A DNA stretch of 64,000 nt, taken from the NCBI RefSeq assembly GCF_003369915.1, contig NW_022881603.1, positions 39,416,624-39,480,623 on the forward strand, in the 5' to 3' direction. Of this stretch, positions 1 to 12,567 are shown in pieces (the first letter of the stretch is position 1; the number at the start of each line of letters is the position of its first letter). The translations under genes and the position numbers were made by a program. The notes under the pieces were generated by a model, which did no database searches, was not told where the DNA came from, and saw only the letters and a list, made by a program, of their open reading frames with translations. This DNA is from Drosophila miranda. Taxonomy: Eukaryota; Arthropoda; Insecta; Diptera; Drosophilidae.

Positions 1-867
1 TTTGACAGTCAAGTCGGTAAGTTGTAGACAAACACTGTAGAAAATGATTTAAAATAGATTTAATGCGAATACCATTCGAAGGGAACTCCTTTGACCATGG
101 AAATCAACCTGGACGAGGATTCGGCTCCCGTTTATGGCTTGGGTGTGAACTATCTGGATGTTACGGACACGCACACCTCCTCGGAAACATTGATCTTCAA
201 GGGGTAAGAGTCTGGGTCCCGGACAATGCCTGACTCCGTCCATAACCCTTTTCTCCTTTGCCCCCAGCTGCACGGTGGATCCGTATCTGTTCGAGAACTT
301 CAACACGATTGACGACGATATTTTGAGTGCTAAATTCAAGGCCTTCAAGTTTCCCGACTCCTCGTACGTGCTGTTCCGAGCCACGGTGAACGTTTGCCTG
401 GACAAGTGCTTGGGCACGCAGTGCTCCAACAACCAGGTGGGCTTCGGAAGACGCAAGCGGGAGATCAGCTCGGCGAACAAGGTCTATGAGATTTCACTGG
501 CCATGTTCCTGCAGGTTAACGACATTGAGGGGGTCAACAAGAGTGAGTTTTTGAGATTGTCTTTCCACGGGGAGAAACCCCTGCTAACAGTCTCCTGTTC
601 TCCGTGCTCTTCCCCACAGATGAGGTCCTGCAGCTGGAGGAGAAACTGCGAGAGTTGAAGCTGGCCAATCAGCGCCTGGCCCGCAACAGTCGCGGGAACT
701 TTGTTGGCAGCTCTGTGGAGCAGACGCCTGCCAGTGCTGTGCCCGCCTTTGTGGTGGACGAGCGAGAGCTAGGACATCTCAGTTCGGGTTCGGCTTCGGA
801 TACGGCCGGTCTGTCCTTGGCCTGTGTTTTGACGCTCCTCTGTGCTCTGAGTTGGCGGCTGATGTAG
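1..867 (+). CDS. ZP-domain membrane protein, C-terminal exons (partial)
   Basis: Four exon pieces read in one frame: the end of an exon at 1-16 (donor GTAAGT at 17), then about 82-203, 268-542 and 620-867, all joined by GT-AG introns of about 60 bp. The protein reads through a cysteine-rich stretch typical of the second half of a zona pellucida domain (CTVDPYLF, then VCLDKCLGTQC), followed by a dibasic furin-like site RRKRE and a short coiled segment. It ends in a hydrophobic C-terminal tail of about 20 residues suited to a transmembrane or GPI anchor. ZP proteins are secreted or apical matrix polymers in insects and are cleaved at such furin sites. A GPI-anchored fly ZP protein such as quasimodo is a candidate, but I am not sure of the identity. 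The N-terminal half lies outside the window. No lesion is visible in the part present. Confidence 0.8.
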
Positions 868-3168
<2,301 letters not shown>

Positions 3169-3307
3169 GTTCTACCCGCTAGTTGTAATTTTTAAAAATT
3201 TTCTAAATACCCGCTAAATGGAACCGAGTTAAAATATAAAAATTCTCTTGGCTTGCATTCAAAAACAAGGCAAACGTAACCAATAGATTTATTCAAGTTC
3301 AACCGCC

Positions 3308-4990
3308 TCAACCCCTCTTCATGTGCACTTTGCCCCCATAGCGCATGACGAAGGCGTTCACGTCGAACTTGCGCTTGCATCCTTGATAGTTCATGTAGCG
3401 AATCTTTCCGAATATCGCACGCTCCTTCCAGCCCATTTCGTGTATGCCCCCAATGGACCACATGCAGCCCACATAGCCATTGGGATCGCGCCCGTCTAGG
3501 CTGTACTTGTCGTTCAGCAGGATCGCGTACTCCAGCGCCTGCTCCGGCGTGGCCGTCCACTCGAGTATTTTCTTGGCCCAGTACATGCGCAGAAATCCGT
3601 GCATCTTGCCCTCTCGCACCAGCTGCAGCTGGGCAGAGTTCCACAGGTCATCGTAGGTGAGCGACTGAAAGACGGAAAGACTTTCGGTCATATCCAACAG
3701 AGTTAGCTATGAATAGCCATCGTTCTTTACCTGTTCGAGCTCCTCCAGGGTGTAGCATGGATCACGCTTGTACTTGCGATGGGCTTCCAGGGATTGGTAT
3801 GCCCACGGGCTCAGGCCTTTCAGGCTGTCGTAGTTCTCGTTGTAGTAGCAGAAATTATCGGCCAATTCTCGGCGCACGATGGCCTCCCCGCAGTAAGCAT
3901 CCGCCGAGGCCTTGTGCTGGCTGCGATAGCGTTGAACCTCCAGAACACAGCGTTGGGCTGAGATTTGACCAAAGTGGAGCCACGGCGAGAGTCCGGACAG
4001 CGCATCAACTGTGGGATCATTGCGCTTGTCGTTGAATTTACCCAAGCGTCGGCTGCAGAACTCGTACAGTTGGAGGCAGGCCGCCTTGTAGCCTGGTTTC
4101 GCCCACTTCACCTCATCGACGTCCATGTCGCACTCCAGCATCGCATATGCAGCTGGCCAGTCGATGGGTTTTACCTTCTTGCAACCTTCCCAATGCGGAT
4201 GCTTGATCACTGGTGGAAAATCGCTCAGGAACTCTCCCACTTTGGAGTTTATCTTGTTGCGTATAGTCCTTGCCGCGTACTCCTGCTTGTCGGAGGCCAC
4301 CCAGAGCGTAACTACGTTGTGAGCATCCACCTGGGTCAGCGGCACGTTCTTGGGCAACGCCTTTGCCACATCCTCCACCCATTTTCGGGGCACGCGAAGC
4401 GGCGCAAAGTCACACACCACAGCACCAACATCTTTGGAACGCACGAATTCCGGTAGACGATCCACCGCCGGTCCCAGCAGCAGGTGGAAGGGTATGCCTA
4501 GCTCCCGACATTGCTCTTCCACCTCCTGCAGTCCGCCCATCATAAATTTGTAGTGTCGAATGGTGGCATTGAGGAACTTCGGCACCAGGCAGAATACCAC
4601 TGCCAGCGGCATCTCCAACTTGAGGTCCAAACGCTGTGCAAACAGCAGAGCCCAATTGTCCTGCACCCGACCATCCCGTGACATCCAATAGACGACGCCG
4701 CCGGTGCACTTATCTCGGACATCGTTCACCTTGGACAAGACACGCACCCGTTTCTTCTTGAAGGGAAACTCCTGGATATTCGACGCAGATTCAGATCGCT
4801 TCTGCTCCAGGTGCGCGAGAAACTGCTCAAAGTTTTTGTATTCTGGCTTACTTTGGACAAGCTTTGAGCTGGAGGCACATTCTTCACCGCCACTGCTGCT
4901 TTCTTGGGAGCTGCGCGCGGCTGGTTCGGCGCTTTTCTTTTCCGGGGCTTTTTTGGAGGCGCCTGCTGTGCCCGACTTGGCGCGTTTCAT
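3308..4990 (-). CDS. phr: Class II CPD photolyase (photorepair), copy 1
   Basis: Exon 1 4990-3731 and exon 2 3664-3308 (66-bp intron) encode about 538 residues with no interruption. The start is taken at the [10 protein letters not shown] methionine, which begins the basic N-terminal tail typical of the fly enzyme; the frame is open further upstream but without family likeness. A photolyase N-terminal alpha/beta domain ([20 protein letters not shown]) is followed by the FAD-binding helical domain with [31 protein letters not shown] and the C-terminal [14 protein letters not shown], as in class II deoxyribodipyrimidine photolyases. The enzyme reverses UV cyclobutane pyrimidine dimers in DNA using blue light and FADH-. 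An AATAAA signal (3293-3288, minus strand) lies just after the stop. Copy 2 lies at 14159-15829. This copy looks able to encode a full protein. Confidence 0.95.
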
Positions 4991-5487
4991 GGTGTATATT
5001 GGAGCAAGCTGACGGACAAAATTATTAACAAGTAATCCAACAATAGACGAACAGTTTATGTTATTGAAATTTGGGCGCCAATAGGTCGGAATAAACATGA
5101 CTGCGCGTCGTGGTGGCAGCTCTATCAGCTGTTAAATTCAAACAGGCAATTAGGAACATGGTATTAATGCACATAGTTTTGATCATGGTTTAGTAAACAT
5201 ATATTTAATGGCCAGTTAGGATCCACCAAAAATTCTAATTGTGCGAAGTGAAAAAATCTCTGAAACCAAACTATATTCATTCGCGCCAAGTCACAATAGT
5301 CGCGCCTGCTCGAATAGGTGGCAGCCCTACTACACGATAAATACAGTTAAATATATACATATAAATTTATTTAAATATCATCATAATGGATATATATTTA
5401 CACAATCTGAGCCAAACATAAATACGATACTGAACAAACATTAACTTGCGGAATGGGCTGGGGAGCAACACATTGGTCTCATTCGGT
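4991..5487. other. Intergenic between phr and Sec6
   Basis: About 500 bp of AT-rich sequence holding the phr promoter and 5' UTR and the Sec6 3' UTR (both genes on the minus strand). I see no gene or transposon in it. Confidence 0.6.
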
Positions 5488-7735
5488 CTACCACAATTTG
5501 TCACTGAACACAATCTCCTTGAATATGCAGTCCTGTTTGGCAATGCTCACCATTGCCTTCTTGGACTTCATGGCATCCTGCACCATTTCGCGCACCTCGG
5601 CCGCCTTCACGTTGTTGCGTATGTAGAAGAGGCGGACGAGATGATCCTCTGTGAGGGACGGATAGCTGCCCAGCAAGGTGTGCAGATCGAGGACCAGCAA
5701 GATGAGATGAGCAGCCCGGAGAGCGTGGTGATGAGATCGAGCGGCGAGTCGCTGAGCGATATTTTTGGAGCAATCTTCTCGAAGAAGAGCTTGAAGCGCT
5801 TGGCCTCTTGCTTGATCTTTCGCGTGATGGCGTCGCACTCGACGCGCGGCTTGGAAAGGCGTTTGGACAGGAGGGCACGGATGTAGCGCTTGGCCAGAAG
5901 ATTCTGTGCCTCGTTGATCACCATCTCAAAGTTATTGGGCCGCAGGTGGTTGTAGTCCTGGAAGTAGTCGTCCAGTGTCACGCATATGGTGTCCACAGAC
6001 ATGCTGCTGGCTAGCCACTTGACGGTGATCAAGTCGTGGAAGTGGCACTCCATGTCCAGGAAGGCCTCCTCCAGCAGGTAGCTGGCGGCGTGCGCTCGGA
6101 TCCGCTGGAAGGTGGCCAGCAGGCGTTCAAAGTCCTCGTAGTGATCAGTGCGCGACTTGGGCCAGTAGAGCTGCTTCATCTGCTGCGCCAGCTCCACCAT
6201 CTGCTGGCTGTTGTTCACAATGGTGATAATGTAGTGCGTGAAGTACTTGATCTGATCCCGGTTCCGGAAGTGGTGCTCCTTCAGCTCGATGACGTTCTTG
6301 AGGTAAGTCTGGCCGAAGATCTCCACCTGCTGTATGCTCATTACGAGCGCCTTGAACGTCAGCTCCTGGTGTATGATGTTTGTGACCTGCAGATGCTGGT
6401 CGATCATCTGGAATATGATCACCGGCGCCGAGGTGTGGTAGTAGTGCTAGTCCTGGTCTGGCACCGTCTCGGAGAACCACTCTACCTTCTCCGTCTCGGC
6501 TGCCTTGGTCATCCACTCCTGGTAGTTGCGCTGCATATTCTGAAGATACTCATCCTCTAGAGCCTTGAGATGCTCGGGCCGCAACAGGGTTCCAATCAAC
6601 TTGTGCACATCCACATTGAGGTCTGGATGCGACATGAGCTCAGTCCCCGGGTACGTGTGGGTCACCCAGGCCAGCATGGAGACGTACTCGTTGCCCTCAA
6701 GGCCGGATCGCACAATTGTGTCCAGCTGGAAGAAATATGGATTCGATCCAGTGACAAGCCAATCCAAATTGGATTACTCACATAGCTTGAGAGGCCTTCG
6801 TGGTAGAACTTGACGTACTCGTTGAATATATCGTAGTGGGGCGGAAAACAGGGAACGCACAGCGACTTTACCACGCGCAGATCCTCCAGAATGATCTGAC
6901 GCAGGATCTCCAGGTCGCGGATCAGCCACATCTTGTTGTCAGTCCGCTCCTCCAGCTTGGAGCCCTCGATACGCGTTGCGACCGACGACTGCAGTACGTC
7001 CAAGATTATCTTGCGCCACGCCTTCGGGCGACCGGTAGGCAGAAAGCCTGTCACCTTCTGCTGCTGCACGGCAAACTGGTCGTTCTTCTCCTCGCGTTCA
7101 ATGATGCGGAGAGCAGTCACGATCACGGTTGGCTTCTTACGTACCGTATTCAGGGTGCGGCTGAGGATCAGGCGCAGCTTCTTCTCTAGCGCCTGAGAGA
7201 CCGTCTCCACCTTCTCGAAGTGGCGCTTCAGGGTGATCTTGTCCGAGGCATGCTGCTTCGGCTGTTTGTGCAGCTCGTACAACAGATCGTCACGAGAGTT
7301 TTCCAGATCGGCCAGGCACTGGTGGGCATTCAGCAGCCCCATGATCTTCTGCACACTGGCGTCCACATTGAAGATGTGCTTCAGGTTCTCCATGGCCGTG
7401 GCGTAGTGTGAGTGTTTCGTGTTCTCCTCACGGACCACTTCCAATGCATCGTATACTTCGGGCACGCCCTGGAGCAGGTTCTCCACCTCATTCATTCGCC
7501 GGCGCACCTCGCGCACATCCTGCATACACGTCTCCAGCTGCTTTAGCCCCACCCGGACGCCGTCCAGCTGGTTTTGCATTCCGGTCTTTAACAACGCCTC
7601 CACGGACGCCTTCTTGCGAGCGATCCGGTGACGGTACTGCTCCACTTTCTCCAGCTGCCCCAGCCGCTGCAGCATGTTCTGTATGTCCTTGAGGGCTGCC
7701 TGTCGCGCCTCATTCTCCAGTTGCTGCAAATCCAT
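5488..7735 (-). pseudogene. Sec6: Exocyst subunit Sec6, copy 1, nonsense plus frameshift
   Basis: Exon 1 7735-6782 (MDLQQLENEARQAALKDIQ, coiled-coil N-terminus), a 56-bp intron 6781-6726 (GTGAGT...CAG), then exon 2 6725-5488. The protein matches the Sec6/EXOC3 exocyst subunit, which tethers secretory vesicles to the plasma membrane. Two lesions are visible. A TAG at 6449-6447 stops translation at about codon 411 of ~728; the same frame then continues with family-like sequence (VIIFQMIDQHLQVTNIIHQE). Near 5715-5705 a 5-bp tandem CTCAT duplication shifts the frame; the C-terminus resumes in another frame (LLVLDLHTLLGSYPSLTEDH) and ends at 5488. Removing 5 bp makes the exon a whole number of codons. 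Both lesions are present in copy 2 (16327-18574). A truncated product is possible but loss of function is likely. Confidence 0.92.
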
Positions 7736-7901
7736 CTTGCCCTGAATTTTTGTTATGTTTTTTTCGCAGAAATAAATAAAGTCCAATACCGACAACACTA
7801 GGCTATCGATAGTAACAAGCGATAGTTGCATATATCGCCCATCGAATCGCTTTGTTTATTTTCTTGTAGCCAGAAATTTGAACCGAAAAAAAAGCCACAA
7901 A
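7736..7901. promoter_or_regulatory. Bidirectional Sec6/Atg7 promoter with DRE
   Basis: The 166 bp between the divergent Sec6 and Atg7 start codons contain a perfect TATCGATA at 7804-7811, the DNA replication-related element bound by DREF/BEAF in housekeeping promoters. Related GCGATAG and ATATCG words lie close by. The same arrangement recurs at 18575-18740. Confidence 0.7.
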
Positions 7902-8860
7902 ATGAGCGAAAGTATTCTGCAATTTGCTCCCTGGGAGTCCTTTGTGTCGCCTACATTTTGGCACAAGCTGGCTGAACTAAAATTGGATCACGATCGCCTG
8001 TCGGATGCCCAACGTTCCATTTCGGGCCACTACACAAACCGAAAGGCTACGGGCTGTCTGTTGGAGGCGGATTACACATCGTTCAATAGGTAGACGCTTG
8101 TGCCATACCCCTCTTCCATATTCAACCCGCATCGTTTCCATCCACAGCTCTGGGCAGCCACCAAAGTTCAGCCATGCTGCCATTGGAACAATCTATAATA
8201 AAAACACAATTGAGGAGTTCAAGGCCCTGGACAAGCTGACGCTGTTGTCTGATGAGGGCAAGAAACTGTTAGCTGATATGTGCAGCGACCGGGTGGCGAG
8301 TGATCCCAGTTTGTTGACTCGCTTCTTTGTTCTATCCTTTGCGGACCTCAAGTGCCACAGCTATTACTACTGGTTCGCCTTTCCGTGCGCCTTGACACCC
8401 ACACTTAAGCTGCAGGGAGCCGGTACGAGACTTAAAGATTTGTCGAATAGCAGCAAATATGTAGAAGCCATGCAGACGCTTCCACCCGACCCGACCCGAC
8501 CCGCAGAACTTCTTCATCCTGTATGCCAACGATCAAGAGGATGTCGTCGAGGTTCGAAGCTTGAGTTCTCTGGATGAGAAGGAGGTGGAACACTATTACT
8601 TTGCTTTTGCCGATCCCAGCGAGTACAAGCATCCTGCTTGGTTGATGCGGAACTATGCCGCCTTTCTGCTGCAACGATAGTGAGTTTAGTCCCTTAATTG
8701 CTAATTCTAAAATTAATATAATTTCATACTCTTATTCGTAGTCCCAGTTTTATTGGGAAATCACTCAGGTCTCTGGGCCTACGTTACAACCAACAAATGC
8801 AGATGGACGACAGTCTGATATGGAATGTAGTTCAAACCGAGTCCTGCGACTTATACCAAA
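7902..8860 (+). pseudogene. Atg7: Atg7 5' fragment, copy 1 (frameshifted, truncated by transposon)
   Basis: Exon 1 7902-8089, exon 2 8148-8679 and the start of exon 3 (from 8742) match the N-terminal domain of ATG7, the E1-like enzyme that activates ATG8 and ATG12 in autophagy. In exon 2 the run cccgacccgacccgaccc (8484-8501) has two more CCCGA units than the family length allows. This +10 bp shifts the frame, so translation from the start codon goes off after about residue 195 and stops near 8577. The family-like sequence resumes in another frame (QNFFILYANDQEDVVEVRSL). The gene is cut at 8860 by the LOA element; the rest exists only after the second copy. Confidence 0.93.
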
Positions 8861-8872
8861 GGTTAGGTTAGG

Positions 8873-9388
8873 TTAAGGCGGTAGCCGGGAGGGGGGGGGG
8901 GGGGATAAGAGCCCCCCGCCCCCAAGCTCACTTGGACCTATAAAAGGTCCGTTGTGTTGCCGCATGGGCATGTGCCCCTTCGCGTTGCCCGAACCGTGAG
9001 AGCATACTACTGCAGGGCAGTCCCATCCGGTGGCTTGGATGTATTTGGACAAGGTCCCTGGTTTGATTACGGACAGGTCCGAAATTTTCGTGAGGAAAGC
9101 GGCCCCGAGAATTCGAAGACGACGATTTCCAAGGGCTGGGCAGTGGCAGAAGAAGTGGGGGACCGATTCCTCCTCCTCCTCGTCGCGACAACTCCTGCAG
9201 AAGTCGTTATGAGGGATTGACAGTCTAGAGGCGTGAGTGCCGATCTGCCAGTGTCCCGTGATGGCTCTAGTAACTGCAGAGCACTGTGCTCTGCTGAGTT
9301 TATACAGCTCTGCTGAGCGCTTCTTCGATCGATATGGCCATATCAATCTTGAGACTTTACAGGAAATTCGTGCGTTAGGAGCCTGCAC
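8873..9388 (-). pseudogene. LOA ORF2 C-terminus in a shifted frame (zinc knuckle)
   Basis: Downstream of the ORF2 stop at 9343 the LOA-type C-terminus continues in an overlapping frame: a helix-rich segment, SAVTRAITGHWQIGTHASRL, then a cysteine-histidine cluster CRSCRDEEEEESVPHFFCHC. Such a C-terminal CCHC motif follows RNase H in LOA/I-type polymerases. Its being out of frame with ORF2 implies a frameshift between about 9390 and 9343, so this copy would make a polyprotein lacking its C-terminal part. Confidence 0.7.
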
Positions 9389-12300
9389 GTAGCCAAGGGC
9401 ATCGCTACTTGCTCCCTCTCCGGTAGGAGAGGAATCGTAGTACCCTGCCTGGCTAGCTCGTCGGCGGCGTCATTCCCCTCGATGTCCCTGTGGCCGGGGA
9501 CCCATATAAGGAAGAGATCTAACTGCTCTGCGATCTCGTGCAGAGACCTGCGGCAGTCATTTACAGTCGCTGAGTTCGACGATATTGAGCCTAGAGCTTT
9601 GATAGCTGCTTGGCTGTCCGAGAAGACGCACACTAAGTGCGTATCTAGAAGTAATTTGGAGACGATCGAAATGGCCTCCTTGATGGCTTCAACCTCCGCT
9701 TGGAACACACTACAGTGATCCGGGAGCCTGAAGCAATGACTGATGTTCAGCTCGCTGCAGTAGACTCCGCCTCCCACGCGGCCGTCTAGCTTTGAGCCAT
9801 CAGTGTAGAAGTGGACCGCATTTGCAGGTCCTGGTTCGCCCATCTCCCAGTCCTCCCTAGATGGGATTGATACCTGGAAGGGCGTCGAGAGGTGATCACT
9901 GGGGATACAGTAATCTGTCCTCTCTGGTAATTGCGGGAGTCTCATCAGGATTCCCGAGTGCCCAACCGCGGATGCTTTCCACAGTCTGGCTTCTCTCATT
10001 CTGAGGGCGGAAAGTGTTGCCACCTTCTTTCCCATGAGATCCACAGGGAGGAGGTCCAGCACAGTATCCAGGGCTTCCCCTGGAGTAGTGCGTAGCCCGC
10101 CAGTTATGCATAGCTCTGCCATGCGTTGAACTCTGCTGAGTTTATTGAGGCATGTCCTTCTGTCCAAGGCTGGCCACCATACCACCACTCCATAGAGCAT
10201 GATTGGTCGTATGATGGCGGTGTAGAGCCACCGAACTATATAGGGGGTCATTCCCCATTTTAGTCCGATGGCTTTCCTGCAAGTATAGAAGGCCACTGTG
10301 GCCTTCTTTACTCTATCCTCTATGCTCAATTTCCAATCGAGCTTTCTATCGAGGATTAGGCCAAGATACTTGGCGTTGTTGCTGAAGACTAGCGTTTCCC
10401 CACATAGTCTTGGGGGAATCAGTACCGGAACTTTGTACTTCCTAGTGAAAAGCACCAGTTCCGTTTTAGACGGGTTGACGCCTAACCCGCATTTGTCTGC
10501 CCATTTCGACATTTTCGTGAGAGTACTTGTCATGCACTCACACAATGTCTGCGGAAATTTTCCGGAGAATGCTATGGCAACATCGTCCGCGTACGCCACC
10601 ACACGGCAGCCACCCCCCTCTATCTCCCGCAGCAGTGTGTTCACTGCCACGTTCCATAGGAGGGGCGAGAGGACTCCGCCCTGCGGTGTGCCTCTGCTGA
10701 CAAATCTGGTACACGTTGACGTCCCCAGTGATGCCTCAACCGTCCTGCATTGTAGCATCTGATCGATCAGGCTCACCGTCCTGGAGTCAACGCCCAGATC
10801 CGTCAGTGCGCCCGTGATGGCGGTCGGAAGGATGTTGTTAAAGGCGCCTTCTATGTCGAGGAAGGCTACTAGGGTGTACTCCTTAAAATTAAGGGATGCT
10901 TCGATGATCGATGTGATCGAGTGTAGGGCCGTTTCGGTGGATCTTCCCTTCCGATAGGCATGCTGGGAGTCTGAGATCAGACTGGACGGAATGCACGCCG
11001 TTAGATGCAGCCCCAGGAGCCGCTCCATCGCCTTTAGAAGAAAAGACGATAGACTTATGGGTCTGAAATCTTTTGGGGCAGTGTGCGAGGGCTTGCCTGC
11101 CTTGGGTATGAATACGACTTTGGTCTGAAGCCAGGTGTCAGGAATGCACCCGTGGGAGAAGATTCCCTCGTAAATTATTTTGAGCCAGTTAATGGCTTTA
11201 TGTCCCGCGTGAATCAGTTGGGCAGGGAAAATGCCGTCTGGCCCCGCGGACTTGTAGGGTTTAAAGCTTCTGATCGCCCAGGAAATGTTCTCCTGGCTTA
11301 GCAGTCCCAAGATGGCATTTGAGGCGACAGAAGGAGGCGCGAGGTAGTTGGGTCTGTTTTCATCGCAGCCAGGGAAGTGGGTATTTAGGAGAAGATTTAG
11401 CGACTCCTCGCTGGACGTAGTCCACGACTGGTCGGTGTTCTTCAAGTAGCCCAGGGTGGGTGTTGTCTTCGAGAGAACTCTGCGCAAGCGTGAGGCTTCT
11501 GAGTTACTCTCGATTTCGCTGCAGAACTTACGCCAGGAAGCGCGTTTGGCTTTTCTAAGTTCTTTGTTGTAGGTTGACAGACTGGCCTTGTATTCGGCCC
11601 AGTTTTGCTCAACGTTTTCAGCCTTAGCTTTATTGAAGAGTCTCCGGGAGGCTTTCCGGAGTTCACCCAGTTTCGGATTCCACCATTCAGGTTTCTTCCG
11701 GCCTCTGTTCTTGCCAGAGGGGCATGCTTTGTCGAGCGCCTTATTGCAGGCGTCGGTAAAGATCTTAAGAAGACGAGTCGTGGCCTCCGTGGAGAACTCC
11801 TCCTCAGATGGGGGCTCAGGGAGAACACGACAGAGGTAATCAGAGTACCGAGTCCAGTTTGTCCGCCTGATGTTTCGGAATCGGACTGGCTTCGGTACTG
11901 AGAAGGAGAAGACAGTTTCCACGTACCTGTGGTCCGAGAAGGAGTGCTCTTCCAGGACCCTCCAGGATACAATGTTACGCTGTATCTCATGAGAGGCAAG
12001 CGTGAGGTCCAGGACCTCCTTGCGGTTTTTAATGATAAAGGTGGGATCACTACCCCGGTTTAGTAAGACCAACTGAGTGGTCAGTAAGTAACTGAAAAGG
12101 TACTCACCCCTTTCGTTTGTGTCAGTGCTTCCCCACTGACAGTGATGTGCATTGGCATCGCACCCCACAATTAGGCCGATGTCCTTGGCCGAGCAGTCTG
12201 CGATTAGAGCCCGGAGAGGCGCGTGTGGAGGGGGGTCTGGTTGTTCATGCCCCATGTATGCGGAGCAGATCCTCAGTGAGCGCTCCTGGCCTTCGAGGCT

Positions 12301-12567
12301 CACTGCGGTGTGGTCTTCATTGCTGAAATTTGGGAGCAAAAATAGGTGCAACTCTCTTTTTGCAAGAATGCAGGTACGAATTTTACCTGCGGTTTCAGCT
12401 ACATATAGCTTGTAGTCAGAAGTCCTCAGACCGGAGACCCTGTTTCCGAGGATCCAGGGCTCCTGAATGAGGACTATGTCGGCTCCACCCTTGGCCAGGT
12501 GGAGCAGTAGAGCAGCGCATGCTGCCTTACAATGGTGGAGGTTTATCTGCAGGAGCGTCAACGACAT
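9343..12567 (-). CDS. LOA ORF2: endonuclease, reverse transcriptase, RNase H
   Basis: A 1074-residue open frame. The N-terminus (LQINLHHCKAA, IQEPW, GCDANAHH, SDHRYVE) is an APE-type endonuclease. The middle is a reverse transcriptase with SAGPDGIFP, FLDIEGAFNN, GTPQGGVLSPLLWN and catalytic VVAYADDVAI at about residue 640. The C-terminal third is an RNase H (FYTDGSK, SDSQAAIKAL, VPGHRDIEGNDAADELA). It would nick target DNA and copy the element RNA by target-primed reverse transcription. It overlaps the end of ORF1 by 41 bp. It ends early at 9343 because of a frameshift, but all three catalytic domains are intact. Confidence 0.93.
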   Translation of the reverse strand: MSLTLLQINLHHCKAACAALLLHLAKGGADIVLIQEPWILGNRVSGLRTSDYKLYVAETAGKIRTCILAKRELHLFLLPNFSNEDHTAVSLEGQERSLRICSAYMGHEQPDPPPHAPLRALIADCSAKDIGLIVGCDANAHHCQWGSTDTNERGEYLFSYLLTTQLVLLNRGSDPTFIIKNRKEVLDLTLASHEIQRNIVSWRVLEEHSFSDHRYVETVFSFSVPKPVRFRNIRRTNWTRYSDYLCRVLPEPPSEEEFSTEATTRLLKIFTDACNKALDKACPSGKNRGRKKPEWWNPKLGELRKASRRLFNKAKAENVEQNWAEYKASLSTYNKELRKAKRASWRKFCSEIESNSEASRLRRVLSKTTPTLGYLKNTDQSWTTSSEESLNLLLNTHFPGCDENRPNYLAPPSVASNAILGLLSQENISWAIRSFKPYKSAGPDGIFPAQLIHAGHKAINWLKIIYEGIFSHGCIPDTWLQTKVVFIPKAGKPSHTAPKDFRPISLSSFLLKAMERLLGLHLTACIPSSLISDSQHAYRKGRSTETALHSITSIIEASLNFKEYTLVAFLDIEGAFNNILPTAITGALTDLGVDSRTVSLIDQMLQCRTVEASLGTSTCTRFVSRGTPQGGVLSPLLWNVAVNTLLREIEGGGCRVVAYADDVAIAFSGKFPQTLCECMTSTLTKMSKWADKCGLGVNPSKTELVLFTRKYKVPVLIPPRLCGETLVFSNNAKYLGLILDRKLDWKLSIEDRVKKATVAFYTCRKAIGLKWGMTPYIVRWLYTAIIRPIMLYGVVVWWPALDRRTCLNKLSRVQRMAELCITGGLRTTPGEALDTVLDLLPVDLMGKKVATLSALRMREARLWKASAVGHSGILMRLPQLPERTDYCIPSDHLSTPFQVSIPSREDWEMGEPGPANAVHFYTDGSKLDGRVGGGVYCSELNISHCFRLPDHCSVFQAEVEAIKEAISIVSKLLLDTHLVCVFSDSQAAIKALGSISSNSATVNDCRRSLHEIAEQLDLFLIWVPGHRDIEGNDAADELARQGTTIPLLPEREQVAMPLATCRLLTHEFPVKSQD

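Noticed and set aside
8005-8577. 190-codon frame across the Atg7 exon 1/intron/exon 2 region
   Set aside because: It includes intron 1 sequence and the frameshifted tail after the CCCGA run; it is not a separate gene.
8889-8905. Run of G as an assembly gap or G-quadruplex promoter
   Set aside because: It belongs to the 3' UTR of the LOA element; the fragment at 37485-37492 has the corresponding, shorter C run.
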